Positions 1-7,204 of a stretch of 64,000 bases of DNA are shown piece by piece (position 1 is the stretch's first letter; the number at the start of each line of letters is the position of its first letter). The stretch comes from Olsenella profusa F0195. Its GTDB lineage: Bacteria; Actinomycetota; Coriobacteriia; Coriobacteriales; Atopobiaceae. The DNA lies in assembly GCF_000468755.1 (NCBI RefSeq), contig NZ_AWEZ01000045.1:1-64000 (forward strand), read 5' to 3'. The translations under genes and the position numbers were made by a program. The notes below the pieces were generated by a model that was given only the letters and a program-made list of their open reading frames with translations, was not told where the DNA came from and ran no database searches.

Positions 1-170
1 AGGCCGGCGGGTTGGACAAAGACGATCAGCGTGAAGGCCTGCAGGAAGGCGGAGACGGTCACGGCGCAACCCGTGACGATGCGGCGCGCCCAGGCATAGC
101 GACCAAGCCCCAGCGCCTTATCGATGAGCTCGCCTTCCATGCGGAACTGCGCCTCCCTGCCCGTGCCCAT
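1..170 (-). CDS. YitT-like membrane protein, N-terminal part only
   Basis: The reading frame begins at the ATG at 170 on the minus strand and is still open at the window edge, so only about 56 residues are visible. After a short charged segment (MGTGREAQFRMEGELIDKAL) there is a basic turn and one hydrophobic helix ending in FVQPAGL. This resembles the first membrane span of YitT/DUF161 proteins, where a proline-glycine step follows the first helix. Those proteins are multi-span membrane proteins of uncertain function. The gene is divergent from the thiamine uptake operon. The family call rests on one helix and is tentative. A second ATG lies ten codons downstream. Confidence 0.45.
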   Translation of the reverse strand, partial: MGTGREAQFRMEGELIDKALGLGRYAWARRIVTGCAVTVSAFLQAFTLIVFVQPAG

Positions 171-241
171 ATACTTCCATGATACCATGCGCCCGAGGCG
201 CCGCCGTAGGGGAGACATAAGACCGTGCCCTGCACCTCACA

Positions 242-250
242 TGGTATACT
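242..250 (+). promoter_or_regulatory. Extended -10 promoter of the thiamine operon
   Basis: TGGTATACT at 242-250 fits an extended -10 (TGn plus TATAAT-like). It lies about 10 nt before the first riboswitch helix. No convincing -35 is visible at normal spacing, which is usual for extended -10 promoters. Confidence 0.5.
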
Positions 251-260
251 GCTGCCTGCA

Positions 261-366
261 AACGGGGGGCTGGCGCACGCCGGCTGAGATATGGCCCAGC
301 GCGGCCATGACCCGTGGGTGGCGTGGCCACCCACAACCTGATCTGGGTAATGCCAGCGTAGGGACC
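261..366 (+). promoter_or_regulatory. TPP riboswitch (THI element)
   Basis: The aptamer hallmarks are present in order. CTGAGA is at 284-289, with the GACCC segment just after 308. Near the 3' side comes the nearly invariant CTGATCTGGGTAATGCCAGC (339-358) followed by GTAGGGA. The 3' stretch closes back on the GGGGGGCTGGC at 264-274. Downstream, a GC-rich helix (CGGGGC..GCCCCG, about 395-411) lies next to the ribosome site GAGAGGGGAG of the first gene. Ligand control of translation initiation is therefore likely, rather than U-tract termination. This fixes the substrate of the following transporter as thiamine or a precursor. Confidence 0.93.
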
Positions 367-427
367 TTGGCACGCGCGCCGCGCTGGTCCCGCTTACGGG
401 GCCGGCCGCCCCGAGAGGGGAGCGCCC

Positions 428-757
428 ATGAACTGTTCCGTTGCCATCCAGTACCTGCCCATGAATGCGGGCTCGGACGATGAGCTCTGTCGCATCGTGG
501 ACGAGGTCATCGCCGAGATCGACGCGAGCGGACTCGACCACTACGTCGGCCCCTTCGAGACCACGGTCGAGGGCGACTTCGATGCCTGCATGGCGCTCGT
601 CAAGCGCTGCATCGAGCGCGGTGCCCGGGCGGGGTGCGCCGAGAGCGCCAGCTACATCAAGGTGTCCTACCGTCCCGAGGGCGACGTCATGACCACCGAG
701 CACAAGATCGGCAAGTACCACCGGACCGACAGCGAGTTTGCCGGCCATGAGGCGTAG
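428..757 (+). CDS. YkoF/MTH1187-like thiamine-binding protein
   Basis: This 109-residue soluble protein resembles the small ferredoxin-fold (DUF77/YkoF, MTH1187) family, whose members bind thiamine or hydroxymethylpyrimidine. N-terminal VAIQYLPMN forms the first strand. The GPFETTVEGDFDACMALVKRC segment gives the glycine turn and second helix typical of the fold. It has no signal peptide, so it acts in the cytoplasm. The start ATG follows a strong GAGAGGGGAG and is the first codon after the TPP riboswitch. Its 3' end overlaps the permease gene by 11 bases, showing translational coupling. In related operons such proteins are thought to hand over or sense the imported vitamin, but the exact role is not settled. 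Confidence 0.82.
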   Translation: MNCSVAIQYLPMNAGSDDELCRIVDEVIAEIDASGLDHYVGPFETTVEGDFDACMALVKRCIERGARAGCAESASYIKVSYRPEGDVMTTEHKIGKYHRTDSEFAGHEA

Positions 758-1562
758 CTTGCCTAGGACACGCACAGGGGTCGGCCGCACGGGCGTCAGC
801 CGCGCGCGGCGTGTGGGCATACCGCTGGCCACGCTCGTGGCGCTTCTGGCGGTGTGGGAGGCCGTCGTGGACACGGGGCTGGTGCCCAACTTCATGCTGC
901 CGAGTCCCGTGCAGGTGGTGCTGGCGCTCGTGGGTGACGTGTCGCTGCTGGCCAGCCATGTGGCGACCACGCTCGTCGAGGCGGCACTCGGCCTTGCCAT
1001 CGGGGTCGGCCTGGGGTTTGCCATCGCGGTGCTCATGGATCGCTTCGAGGGGTTCTACCTGGCCTTCGAGCCGCTCATGACCATCTCGCAGACCATTCCC
1101 ACCGTGGCCGTCGCCCCGCTTCTGGTGCTGTGGTTCGGCTACGGGCTGGCACCCAAGGTGGTGCTCGTCGTCATCTCCACGTTCTTTCCCATCGCCGTGT
1201 CGCTCGTGGCGGGGTTCCGGTCGGTGGATCCTGACATGGTGGACCTCATGCGCACCATGAACGCCTCTCCCGCGCAGATCTTCTGGCAGGTCAAGATACC
1301 CTGTGCGGCCGAGCAGTTCTTCAGCGGCCTGCGCATCAGCGCCACCTACGCCATCGTGGGTGCCGTCATCGCCGAGTGGCTGGGAGGCTTCTCGGGTCTG
1401 GGCGTCTACATGACGCGCGTGCGCAAGTCGTTCTCGTACGACCGGATGTTTGCCGTCATCATCATCATCTCCGCGCTGTCGCTGGCCCTCATGGGCCTCG
1501 TGAATGCGCTCCAGCGCCTGTGCATGCCCTGGAAGAGGGCAGAGAGGAACGATCAACCATGA
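747..1562 (+). CDS. thiX: Thiamine-precursor ABC transporter permease (ThiX-like)
   Basis: This 271-residue membrane protein has about six hydrophobic helices. It carries the cytoplasmic coupling loop of binding-protein-dependent permeases (MRTMNASPAQIFWQVKIP; the EAA-loop region), like the SsuC/TauC/ThiX branch. It forms the channel through which a thiamine precursor, probably hydroxymethylpyrimidine or its formylamino form, enters the cell. I place the start at ATG 747 rather than an upstream in-frame TTG at 738; both overlap the preceding gene. The 3' end overlaps the next gene in an ATGA junction. The TPP riboswitch upstream supports the substrate; sequence alone would not separate it from sulfonate-type permeases. 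Confidence 0.85.
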   Translation: MRRSLPRTRTGVGRTGVSRARRVGIPLATLVALLAVWEAVVDTGLVPNFMLPSPVQVVLALVGDVSLLASHVATTLVEAALGLAIGVGLGFAIAVLMDRFEGFYLAFEPLMTISQTIPTVAVAPLLVLWFGYGLAPKVVLVVISTFFPIAVSLVAGFRSVDPDMVDLMRTMNASPAQIFWQVKIPCAAEQFFSGLRISATYAIVGAVIAEWLGGFSGLGVYMTRVRKSFSYDRMFAVIIIISALSLALMGLVNALQRLCMPWKRAERNDQP

Positions 1563-2584
1563 CCTCACGTGCCATGTCCCGCCGCACCTTTGTGGGTGCG
1601 GGCATATCGGCCGCGGCCGCCGCCCTCGCGGGCTGCGCCGCACAGGGTCCCGCGCAGCCGGCCACCTCGCCTGGCGGCACCACCAAGCTCACGTTCTGCC
1701 TGGACTGGACGCCCAACACCAATCATACGGGCATCTACGTGGCGCAGCACGAGGGCTACTACGCCAGCGAGGGCATCGAGCTCGAGATCGTCCAGCCCTC
1801 CGAGGACACCGCCGAGACGGTCGTGGGTTCCGGCCAGGCGCAGCTGGGCGTGAGCTTCCAGGACTACATCGCCAACGTGCTCTCCAGCTCGCCCGACACG
1901 CCGCTTCTGGCCGTTGCGGCCATCCTGCAGCACGACACGGCGGGCATCATGAGCCCCAAGGAGCTGGGCATCACGAGCCCCAAGGGCATGGAGCACCACA
2001 GCTTCGGCACGTCACAGATGCCCGTCGAGCAGGCGACCATCAGGACCCTCGTGGAGGACGATGGCGGCGACTACTCGCTCGTGCAGATGGTGCCCGTCTC
2101 CGACGAGGACCCCACGAGCGCACTCAAGGCGGGCATGTACGACAGCGTCTCGGTCTATGAGGGCTGGGAGCTGCAGCAGGCGCAGATGCAGGGGTATGAC
2201 GTCAACTACTTCTCGTACATCTCCGTGGATGACATCTTCGACTTCTACACGCCCGTCATCGTGGTCAACCCCGACTTTGCGCGCGGCAACGCCGACGTGG
2301 TGAGGGCCTTCATGCGCGCCACCACGAGGGGCTACCAGATGGCCGTCGATGATCCGAGCGGCGCGGCGGACATCCTGTGTGCCGAGGTGCCCGAGCTGGA
2401 CAGCGACCTGACGCATGCGAGCGCCACGTACCTGGCGGGCAGATACGTTGACGATGCGCCCAGCTGGGGCGTCTTCGACAGGGATCGCTGGGCCCGCTAC
2501 TTCCAGTGGCTCAATGACAACGACCTGGTCGAGAACCAACTGGACGTGAATGCCGGCTGGACCAACGACTACCTGGACGACTAG
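1559..2584 (+). CDS. thiY: Thiamine-precursor substrate-binding lipoprotein (ThiY-like)
   Basis: This 341-residue NMT1/THI5-type periplasmic-fold binding protein captures the pyrimidine precursor outside the membrane and passes it to the permease. The N-terminus is a twin-arginine lipoprotein signal: SRRTFVGAG, a hydrophobic Ala-rich run, then the lipobox ALAGC with Cys at about residue 26. Mature sequence starts the family pattern LDWTPNTNHTGIYVAQHEGYY closely. The start ATG at 1559 overlaps the permease stop. It is translated with its neighbours under the TPP riboswitch. Tat export of a lipidated binding protein is common in actinobacteria and implies folding before export. Confidence 0.9.
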   Translation: MTSRAMSRRTFVGAGISAAAAALAGCAAQGPAQPATSPGGTTKLTFCLDWTPNTNHTGIYVAQHEGYYASEGIELEIVQPSEDTAETVVGSGQAQLGVSFQDYIANVLSSSPDTPLLAVAAILQHDTAGIMSPKELGITSPKGMEHHSFGTSQMPVEQATIRTLVEDDGGDYSLVQMVPVSDEDPTSALKAGMYDSVSVYEGWELQQAQMQGYDVNYFSYISVDDIFDFYTPVIVVNPDFARGNADVVRAFMRATTRGYQMAVDDPSGAADILCAEVPELDSDLTHASATYLAGRYVDDAPSWGVFDRDRWARYFQWLNDNDLVENQLDVNAGWTNDYLDD

Positions 2585-2585
2585 G

Positions 2586-3389
2586 GTGGACGGAGCCCAC
2601 GATACGGCTGCGTCACAGGTGGTCGCCCCCGCCCTTGCGGCCGAGCGTCTCACGCTCTCGTGGGACGGGGGCGCCCATGTGGTGGTGCGGGACATCTCGT
2701 TGCGTGTGGGAGCTGGCGAGGTCGTGTGCCTCGTGGGGCGCTCCGGCTGTGGGAAGACCACCATCATGCATGCGCTCTCGGGACTCTCGCGGCCGATGGA
2801 GGGACGCGTGCTGCTCGCGGGCGAGGATGTCACGGGCATGCCCGGCCGTGTGAGCTACATGCTGCAGAAGGACCTGCTGCTGCCCAGCAAGCGCATCATC
2901 GACAACGTGTGCCTGCCGCTCGTGCTGGCAGGCATGCCGCGCGACGAGGCCCACGGGAGGGCCAAGCCGCTCTTCGCGCGCTTCGGCCTTGCGGGGGCGG
3001 AGCGCTGCTGGCCAAGCGAGCTTTCGGGCGGCATGCGCCAGCGCGCGGCCTTCCTGCGCACGTACCTCATGGGCAACTCCGTCCTGCTGCTGGACGAGCC
3101 GTTCTCGGCGCTGGATGCCCTCACGCGTGCGGACATGCGGAGCTGGTACGGTGACATGGCCCATGAGCTGGGCCTTGCCACACTGGCGATCACGCACGAC
3201 GTGGATGAGGCCGTCACGATGGCGAGCAGGGTCTACGTGCTGGCGGGCTCTCCCACGGAGGGCATCCCCTCGCAGATGGCTGGCGAGGTCGTGGTGCCGC
3301 GGCCGGCCGCGGGCATGAGCGCGGCGGAGTTTGCCCTCACGGGGGACTTCCTCGCCGCCAAGCGGGCGGTGCTGGAGTTGCTCGGGTGA
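2586..3389 (+). CDS. thiZ: Thiamine-precursor ABC transporter ATPase (ThiZ-like)
   Basis: This 267-residue cytoplasmic ATPase powers the importer. Walker A GRSGCGKTT, Q-loop region MLQKDLLLP, signature LSGGMRQRA, Walker B VLLLDEPF and the switch histidine in ITHDVDEA are all present and spaced normally. The GTG at 2586 is chosen because it sits one base after the stop of the binding-protein gene. An in-frame ATG at 2550 would lie inside that gene and add an unrelated leader. The first 20 residues before the strand AERLTLSW are not conserved ABC sequence, so a later start remains possible. It is the last gene of the riboswitch operon. Confidence 0.9.
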   Translation: MDGAHDTAASQVVAPALAAERLTLSWDGGAHVVVRDISLRVGAGEVVCLVGRSGCGKTTIMHALSGLSRPMEGRVLLAGEDVTGMPGRVSYMLQKDLLLPSKRIIDNVCLPLVLAGMPRDEAHGRAKPLFARFGLAGAERCWPSELSGGMRQRAAFLRTYLMGNSVLLLDEPFSALDALTRADMRSWYGDMAHELGLATLAITHDVDEAVTMASRVYVLAGSPTEGIPSQMAGEVVVPRPAAGMSAAEFALTGDFLAAKRAVLELLG

Positions 3390-3420
3390 GCATTTGCCAG
3401 GCCCCTACATGGGGATGTCG

Positions 3421-3503
3421 CTTAAAGTATACGTTTTCGTTGATGTTCTTTGGAAAAGCCCAGTTGGCACATGAGTACCATGACGGAAACGTACAGTTTA
3501 AAG
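3421..3503 (+). repeat. Imperfect inverted repeat upstream of the aminotransferase
   Basis: TAAAGTATACGTTTTCGT at about 3423-3440 reappears in reverse orientation at about 3484-3501 as ACGGAAACGTACAGTTTA. Fifteen of 18 positions match, with some 43 bases between the arms. Each arm holds a TACGTTT core. The stretch is much richer in A and T than its surroundings and lies just upstream of the aminotransferase, so a paired regulator site or promoter region is the simplest reading. No regulator is identified. Confidence 0.5.
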
Positions 3504-3551
3504 ATGTCGTCAACGTATCCTCGGTTCCCACCTGCCCGTCTTGGAGGCACC

Positions 3552-4691
3552 ATGTCCCTCACGCTCAACACCGCCGCCCTCGCGCTCCAGCCCTCGGGCA
3601 TCCGCCGCTTCTCGTCGCTTGCCGCCGCCACGCCGGGGTGCATCTCCCTCACGCTGGGCGAGCCGGGGGAGGACACGCCCGCCCCCATCCGTGCGCGGGT
3701 GGGCGAGAGCCTCGCGGCGGGCAAGACCCACTACCCACCCAACAACGGCTACCCCGAGCTGCGCGAGGCCATCGCGCATGCCATGGGGGAGCGGGGGCTC
3801 GTGTATGCCCCCGACCAGGTCGTCGTCACGAGCGGCGCCACCGAGGCCCTCTTCGCCACGCTGGTGACGATGCTCAACCCCGGCGACGAGGTCGTCATCC
3901 CCACGCCGGCCTTCGTGCTGTACGAGTCCATCGTGGCGCTGTGCCGCGCTACGCCGCGCCCGCTGGACACCACGGCATGCGGGTACCAGATCGATGGCGG
4001 GGCCCTGGCCGCCTGCGTGTGCGAGCGCACGAAGGCCATCGTGCTCACCTCGCCCAACAACCCCACCGGCTGCGTGCTCTCGGCCGAGAGCCTCGATGCG
4101 GTGGCTGCCGTCGCGGCGCGGCGGGGCGTCTACGTGATCTGCGATGACGTGTACGACCGGCTGGTCTATACCGATGCCTACCAGGGCTTTGCCCAACGCC
4201 ATCCCGAGCTGGCCGACCGCACCGTGGTGGTCAACAGCTTCTCGAAGCCCTACGCCATGACGGGCTGGCGCCTGGGGTGGCTGTGTGCGTCGAAGGAGCT
4301 GGTACGGCATATCGCCACGGTGCATCAGTACGCCGTCTCGAGTGTGGTGGCGTTCACGCAGGACGCGGCCGTGCGCGCGCTCGCGACGGACGTGACGGCA
4401 CTGCGCGAGAGCTACGAGCGTCGGCGCGAGCTGACGCTGGGTCACCTTGGGCGGATGGGCCTTCCCGTCGTGCGGCCGGAGGGGGCGTTCTACGCCTTTC
4501 CGGACGTGAGCGGGTCGGGCCTCTCGAGCGAGGAGTTCTGCGAGCGCGCCATCCGCGAGGCGGGCGTGGCGCTCGTGCCGGGTGCCTTCTTTGGTGGCGA
4601 GGGCCGTGTGCGCATCAGCTATGCCTGTGACGAGCAGACCCTGGTGGAGGGGCTGGGGCGGCTGGGCAGGTTTGTGGCAGAACTGCCGTAG
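3552..4691 (+). CDS. Class I/II PLP aminotransferase, possibly N-acetyl-LL-DAP aminotransferase
   Basis: A 379-residue fold-type I aminotransferase. TSGATEAL near residue 94 binds the PLP phosphate. SPNNPTG carries the substrate-region Asn. CDDVYDRL gives the Asp that pairs with the pyridine nitrogen, and NSFSKPYAMTGWRLG contains the Schiff-base lysine. The ATG at 3552 follows TTGGAGG. The window also encodes an N-acetyltransferase (dapH-like) and an M20 deacetylase for the acetylase lysine pathway. The missing middle step needs an aminotransferase such as PatA, so I infer this role from context. Sequence alone allows aspartate or another amino acid as substrate. Confidence 0.8.
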   Translation: MSLTLNTAALALQPSGIRRFSSLAAATPGCISLTLGEPGEDTPAPIRARVGESLAAGKTHYPPNNGYPELREAIAHAMGERGLVYAPDQVVVTSGATEALFATLVTMLNPGDEVVIPTPAFVLYESIVALCRATPRPLDTTACGYQIDGGALAACVCERTKAIVLTSPNNPTGCVLSAESLDAVAAVAARRGVYVICDDVYDRLVYTDAYQGFAQRHPELADRTVVVNSFSKPYAMTGWRLGWLCASKELVRHIATVHQYAVSSVVAFTQDAAVRALATDVTALRESYERRRELTLGHLGRMGLPVVRPEGAFYAFPDVSGSGLSSEEFCERAIREAGVALVPGAFFGGEGRVRISYACDEQTLVEGLGRLGRFVAELP

Positions 4692-4749
4692 GACTTTCCG
4701 AGACGGCACCCTTCGGGAGAGCCCTGCCTGCACTGCACCGATTTTGACG

Positions 4750-4780
4750 TTGACAGGGTATCGCACGCATAGGGTATGAT
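4750..4780 (+). promoter_or_regulatory. Sigma-70-type promoter before the type VII-like locus
   Basis: A perfect TTGACA at 4750-4755 and TATGAT at 4775-4780 are separated by 19 bases, slightly wider than ideal. Transcription would start about 4787, some 60 bases before the first small gene. Confidence 0.5.
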
Positions 4781-4845
4781 CAACTCAGCAGAAGTTGGCA
4801 TATGCCTTTACGTCATGCAGACTATCCATGTGATGTGTAGGGTGG

Positions 4846-5193
4846 ATGGTGGATATGGCGGAAGAGATCTCATCGAGCCCCACGGTGAGCGAGTCCGCAC
4901 GGAACGCGCTTTCGCAGGGCGAGTCCGAGTATTCCAGTATGACCCTGCAAGCCATCACCGAGGATGCTCCTGGCTCGGGCGCCGCCCACGATGGGGTGGC
5001 AGACGGCATCACCTCTGCCCTGGGAGCCTGGGATGACGTCCTCTCGAGGGACGCACAGGCATTGCTGCAGATTGGCAGCACCTTGGGTGATGTGGACAGG
5101 GCGCTTGCGGACTCGATCCTGGGAGGCAGCCTTTCGGCTGCGTTGGGAGAGCGACATGATCGTGGCGTGCCTGGCAAGCCCCAGGTGATGTGA
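4846..5193 (+). CDS. Small helical protein resembling type VII secretion helper (DUF3130/TIGR04197-like)
   Basis: A 115-residue acidic protein without signal peptide. It is predicted to be two long helices separated near residue 45 by a Gly/Ala turn (DAPGSGAAHDG). The second helix, GAWDDVLSRDAQALLQIG followed by TLGDVDRALADSI, has the heptad-like hydrophobic pattern and late acidic residues seen in the SACOL2603/DUF3130 type of small type VII secretion proteins. Those pair with a second helical protein and guide an LXG toxin to the secretion channel. The next gene, overlapping by one base, looks like such a partner. No toxin or EssC is in the window. ATG 4855 is an alternative start. The family call is tentative because these helices are poorly conserved. 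Confidence 0.5.
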   Translation: MVDMAEEISSSPTVSESARNALSQGESEYSSMTLQAITEDAPGSGAAHDGVADGITSALGAWDDVLSRDAQALLQIGSTLGDVDRALADSILGGSLSAALGERHDRGVPGKPQVM

Positions 5194-5682
5194 TGGCGAT
5201 GGCAGTGGACGGGGCCTTCGAGCGCTCGCACGCCATGAGGCGCAGGCGCCTTGATGCGCGCCATGACGCCGAGATCGACGAGCTGGCGGCACGGGAGCGC
5301 GCGCTGGAAGGTGCGCTCGAGGAAGAGCGATGGGGCTTCGGCCGCATGCAGGACGTCGCCCTGCAGGCCGGCGCGCGGGAGGGCGCCAGCTTCCAGCGCA
5401 TCTCGGAGGCGCTGTACGACCAACGAGGACATAACCCCCAAGCCGCCAACGAAGGACTATCCCACCGATGCCACCGAGGAGGAGCTGGATACCTATTCCC
5501 AGTTCTTTAAGTGGACCAATAAGCCCACTGATCCCGATGATGAGGCCAACAACGGCTTCGGCCTGGTGGACCGGGAGACGGGGGAGGGCTGGGACACCAA
5601 CATCACCTGGTTCCAGTACTTCAGCAAGCCCGACGCATTCCCGGACCATGTCCCCAGCTCGTCCCTGGCGGCGGGGCGCTGA
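5193..5682 (+). pseudogene. Frameshifted helical partner gene joined to an orphan C-terminus
   Basis: The first part, from ATG 5193 to about 5425, encodes about 77 residues of charged coiled helix. It contains DAEIDELAARERALEGALEE and ends ISEALYDQ, like the DUF3958-type partners of small type VII proteins. That frame then meets unrelated sequence and stops at 5510. In the next frame, from about 5425 (NEDITPKPPTKDYPTDATEE), an acidic Trp/Phe-rich stretch of about 85 residues continues to a stop at 5682. That second stretch has no start codon of its own. A one-base frameshift or a deletion that fused two genes explains this best. The C-terminal piece (FFKWTNKPTDPDD..) is not recognised. Confidence 0.5.
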
Positions 5683-5727
5683 TGGTCGCTCCTCTCACCC
5701 GCAGGCGCGCTGCGAGGCCATCCACGG

Positions 5728-6876
5728 CTACGCCAGCATGACGAGCCGCTCGTATGCCTCTACGCCACGCATGAGGACGGCCTCGTCAAAGGCGAAGGTG
5801 TCGGAGTGCAGCGGTATGCCCGTTCCCGTGCCAAGCAGCAGGAACACACCGGGCAAGCACCGCTGGTACCAGGCGAAGTCCTCGGCGATGAGCAACGGCT
5901 TGGGGACGTCCCCGAGGTCGGGGAGCACGACGGCAGCCTTCCCGAACAGTCCCTCGTCGTTCACGACGGGTGGGTAGCCCTCGGAGAAGCCGACCTCAGC
6001 CGTGCAGCCCAGGAGCTCCGCCGCGCGCTCGGCGCACTCGGGCAGCTCGCGGCGGCAGCGTTCGCCCATGGCAATCGAGAATGTGCGCAGGCTCCCCTCG
6101 ATGCGGCTTGCGTCACTGATCTGGTTGCGTACGGATCCCGACGTCATGTGCCCGAATCTGAGGAGGCAGGGCTCTTCGGCCTGGCGTTCGTCCATGTAGC
6201 CGTAGCAGGCATCCACGACATGGCAGGCGGCGAGCAGGGCGTCTGCTCCCTGCTCGGCCCTGGCGATGTGGGAGGCGCGGCCCCTCACGGTGACGGTGGT
6301 CTCGTTGGCGGCGGCAAGCAGTGGCCCGGGGCGGCTGGCCACCTGGCCGTGGGGCAGGTCAGGCCACAGGTGGAAGCCAAAGATGCGATCGGCGCACAGC
6401 TCGTCGAGGATGCCGGACTCGCAGACCACCTTGGCCCCGCCGGTGGTCTCCTCGGCAGGCTGGAACACGAGCACCACGGTGTGCGGCAGCTCCCCAAGGT
6501 GAAGGGCCAGCCATCCCGCCAGGCCTAGCACCATGGACATGTGGCCATCGTGGCCGCAGGCGTGCATCCTGCCCGCATGGCGCGAGGCGAAGGGGCTGTC
6601 CGTGCGCTCCGTCACGGGCAGGGCATCCATGTCGGAGCGGATGGCCGTCGCATGCTCGCTTTCGCGGTCGAAGATGCAGCAGATGGTCGAGCGGCATGGC
6701 TCGACGAGGCGCACGACCTCGCGTTCCAGGTGTCCGTTCGTCTCGCGTGCGATGCCTTCGAGCACGTCACGCACGTAGGTGAGGGTCTCGGGTAGGTCGA
6801 AGTCGACCTCGGGAATCTGATGCAGGTCACGCCGGTAGCGAGTGAGCAGCTCGATCGTGGGCTCGTGGATGGTCAT
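5728..6876 (-). CDS. M20-family amidohydrolase, probable N-acetyl-LL-diaminopimelate deacetylase
   Basis: A 382-residue cytoplasmic zinc amidohydrolase of peptidase family M20D. RSDMDALPV holds the conserved Asp pair, HACGHDGH the Cys/His metal site, and PAEETTGGAK the catalytic Glu-Glu. HLWPDLPHG and the late LLIAEDFAWY with LHSDTF complete the metal ligands. The start ATG 6876 has GGAGG seven bases upstream. Such enzymes cleave N-acetyl amino acids. Sitting divergently next to lysA-dapA-dapB-dapH in a genome that uses the acetylated DAP route, it is most likely the deacetylase giving LL-DAP. A general aminoacylase or auxin-conjugate hydrolase role cannot be excluded. Confidence 0.85.
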   Translation of the reverse strand: MTIHEPTIELLTRYRRDLHQIPEVDFDLPETLTYVRDVLEGIARETNGHLEREVVRLVEPCRSTICCIFDRESEHATAIRSDMDALPVTERTDSPFASRHAGRMHACGHDGHMSMVLGLAGWLALHLGELPHTVVLVFQPAEETTGGAKVVCESGILDELCADRIFGFHLWPDLPHGQVASRPGPLLAAANETTVTVRGRASHIARAEQGADALLAACHVVDACYGYMDERQAEEPCLLRFGHMTSGSVRNQISDASRIEGSLRTFSIAMGERCRRELPECAERAAELLGCTAEVGFSEGYPPVVNDEGLFGKAAVVLPDLGDVPKPLLIAEDFAWYQRCLPGVFLLLGTGTGIPLHSDTFAFDEAVLMRGVEAYERLVMLA

Positions 6877-6981
6877 GGGGCGCCTCCGTCTCTTGTGCCA
6901 TTCTAGCGAGAACGGGTGCGCGCTTGGCATGCGCCCACAATTCCATCTGGTTACGGGGTGGCGGCGCGCGGCCGTGCGCCG

Positions 6982-7152
6982 TACAATCAGCTCAAGCGAT
7001 AGAGGTGCGGAACGGATGACGCATGGGCGAGCCGGCGGGCAGGGACCCCACGCAAAGGCCAAGCCGCCGAATCGCCCTGCCGGGTACGGTGGGGCGGTGG
7101 GTCCGCGGGGAACACCCACGGGACTGTCTGCAGGGAACTCTGCGGTTGAGCT
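6982..7152 (+). promoter_or_regulatory. Lysine riboswitch with upstream -10
   Basis: The L-box pattern is clear: AGAGGTGCG at 7001-7009, AGCCGCCGAA near 7069, TGGGT near 7099, and CGGGACTGT near 7127 before the closing strand. The outer helix is perfect, AGCTCAA (6989-6995) pairing with TTGAGCT (7146-7152). A -10-like TACAAT lies at 6982-6987, just ahead. After the aptamer the sequence CGCGTCCGGCGGGTGC leads to the GGGGAG ribosome site of lysA. No U-tract terminator is evident, so control is probably translational. It would lower lysA-dapA-dapB-dapH expression when lysine is plentiful. Confidence 0.88.
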
Positions 7153-7204
7153 ATCCCCGCGTCCGGCGGGTGCTTGAGCGCAGCGAGGACGATGGGGAGC
7201 AAGC

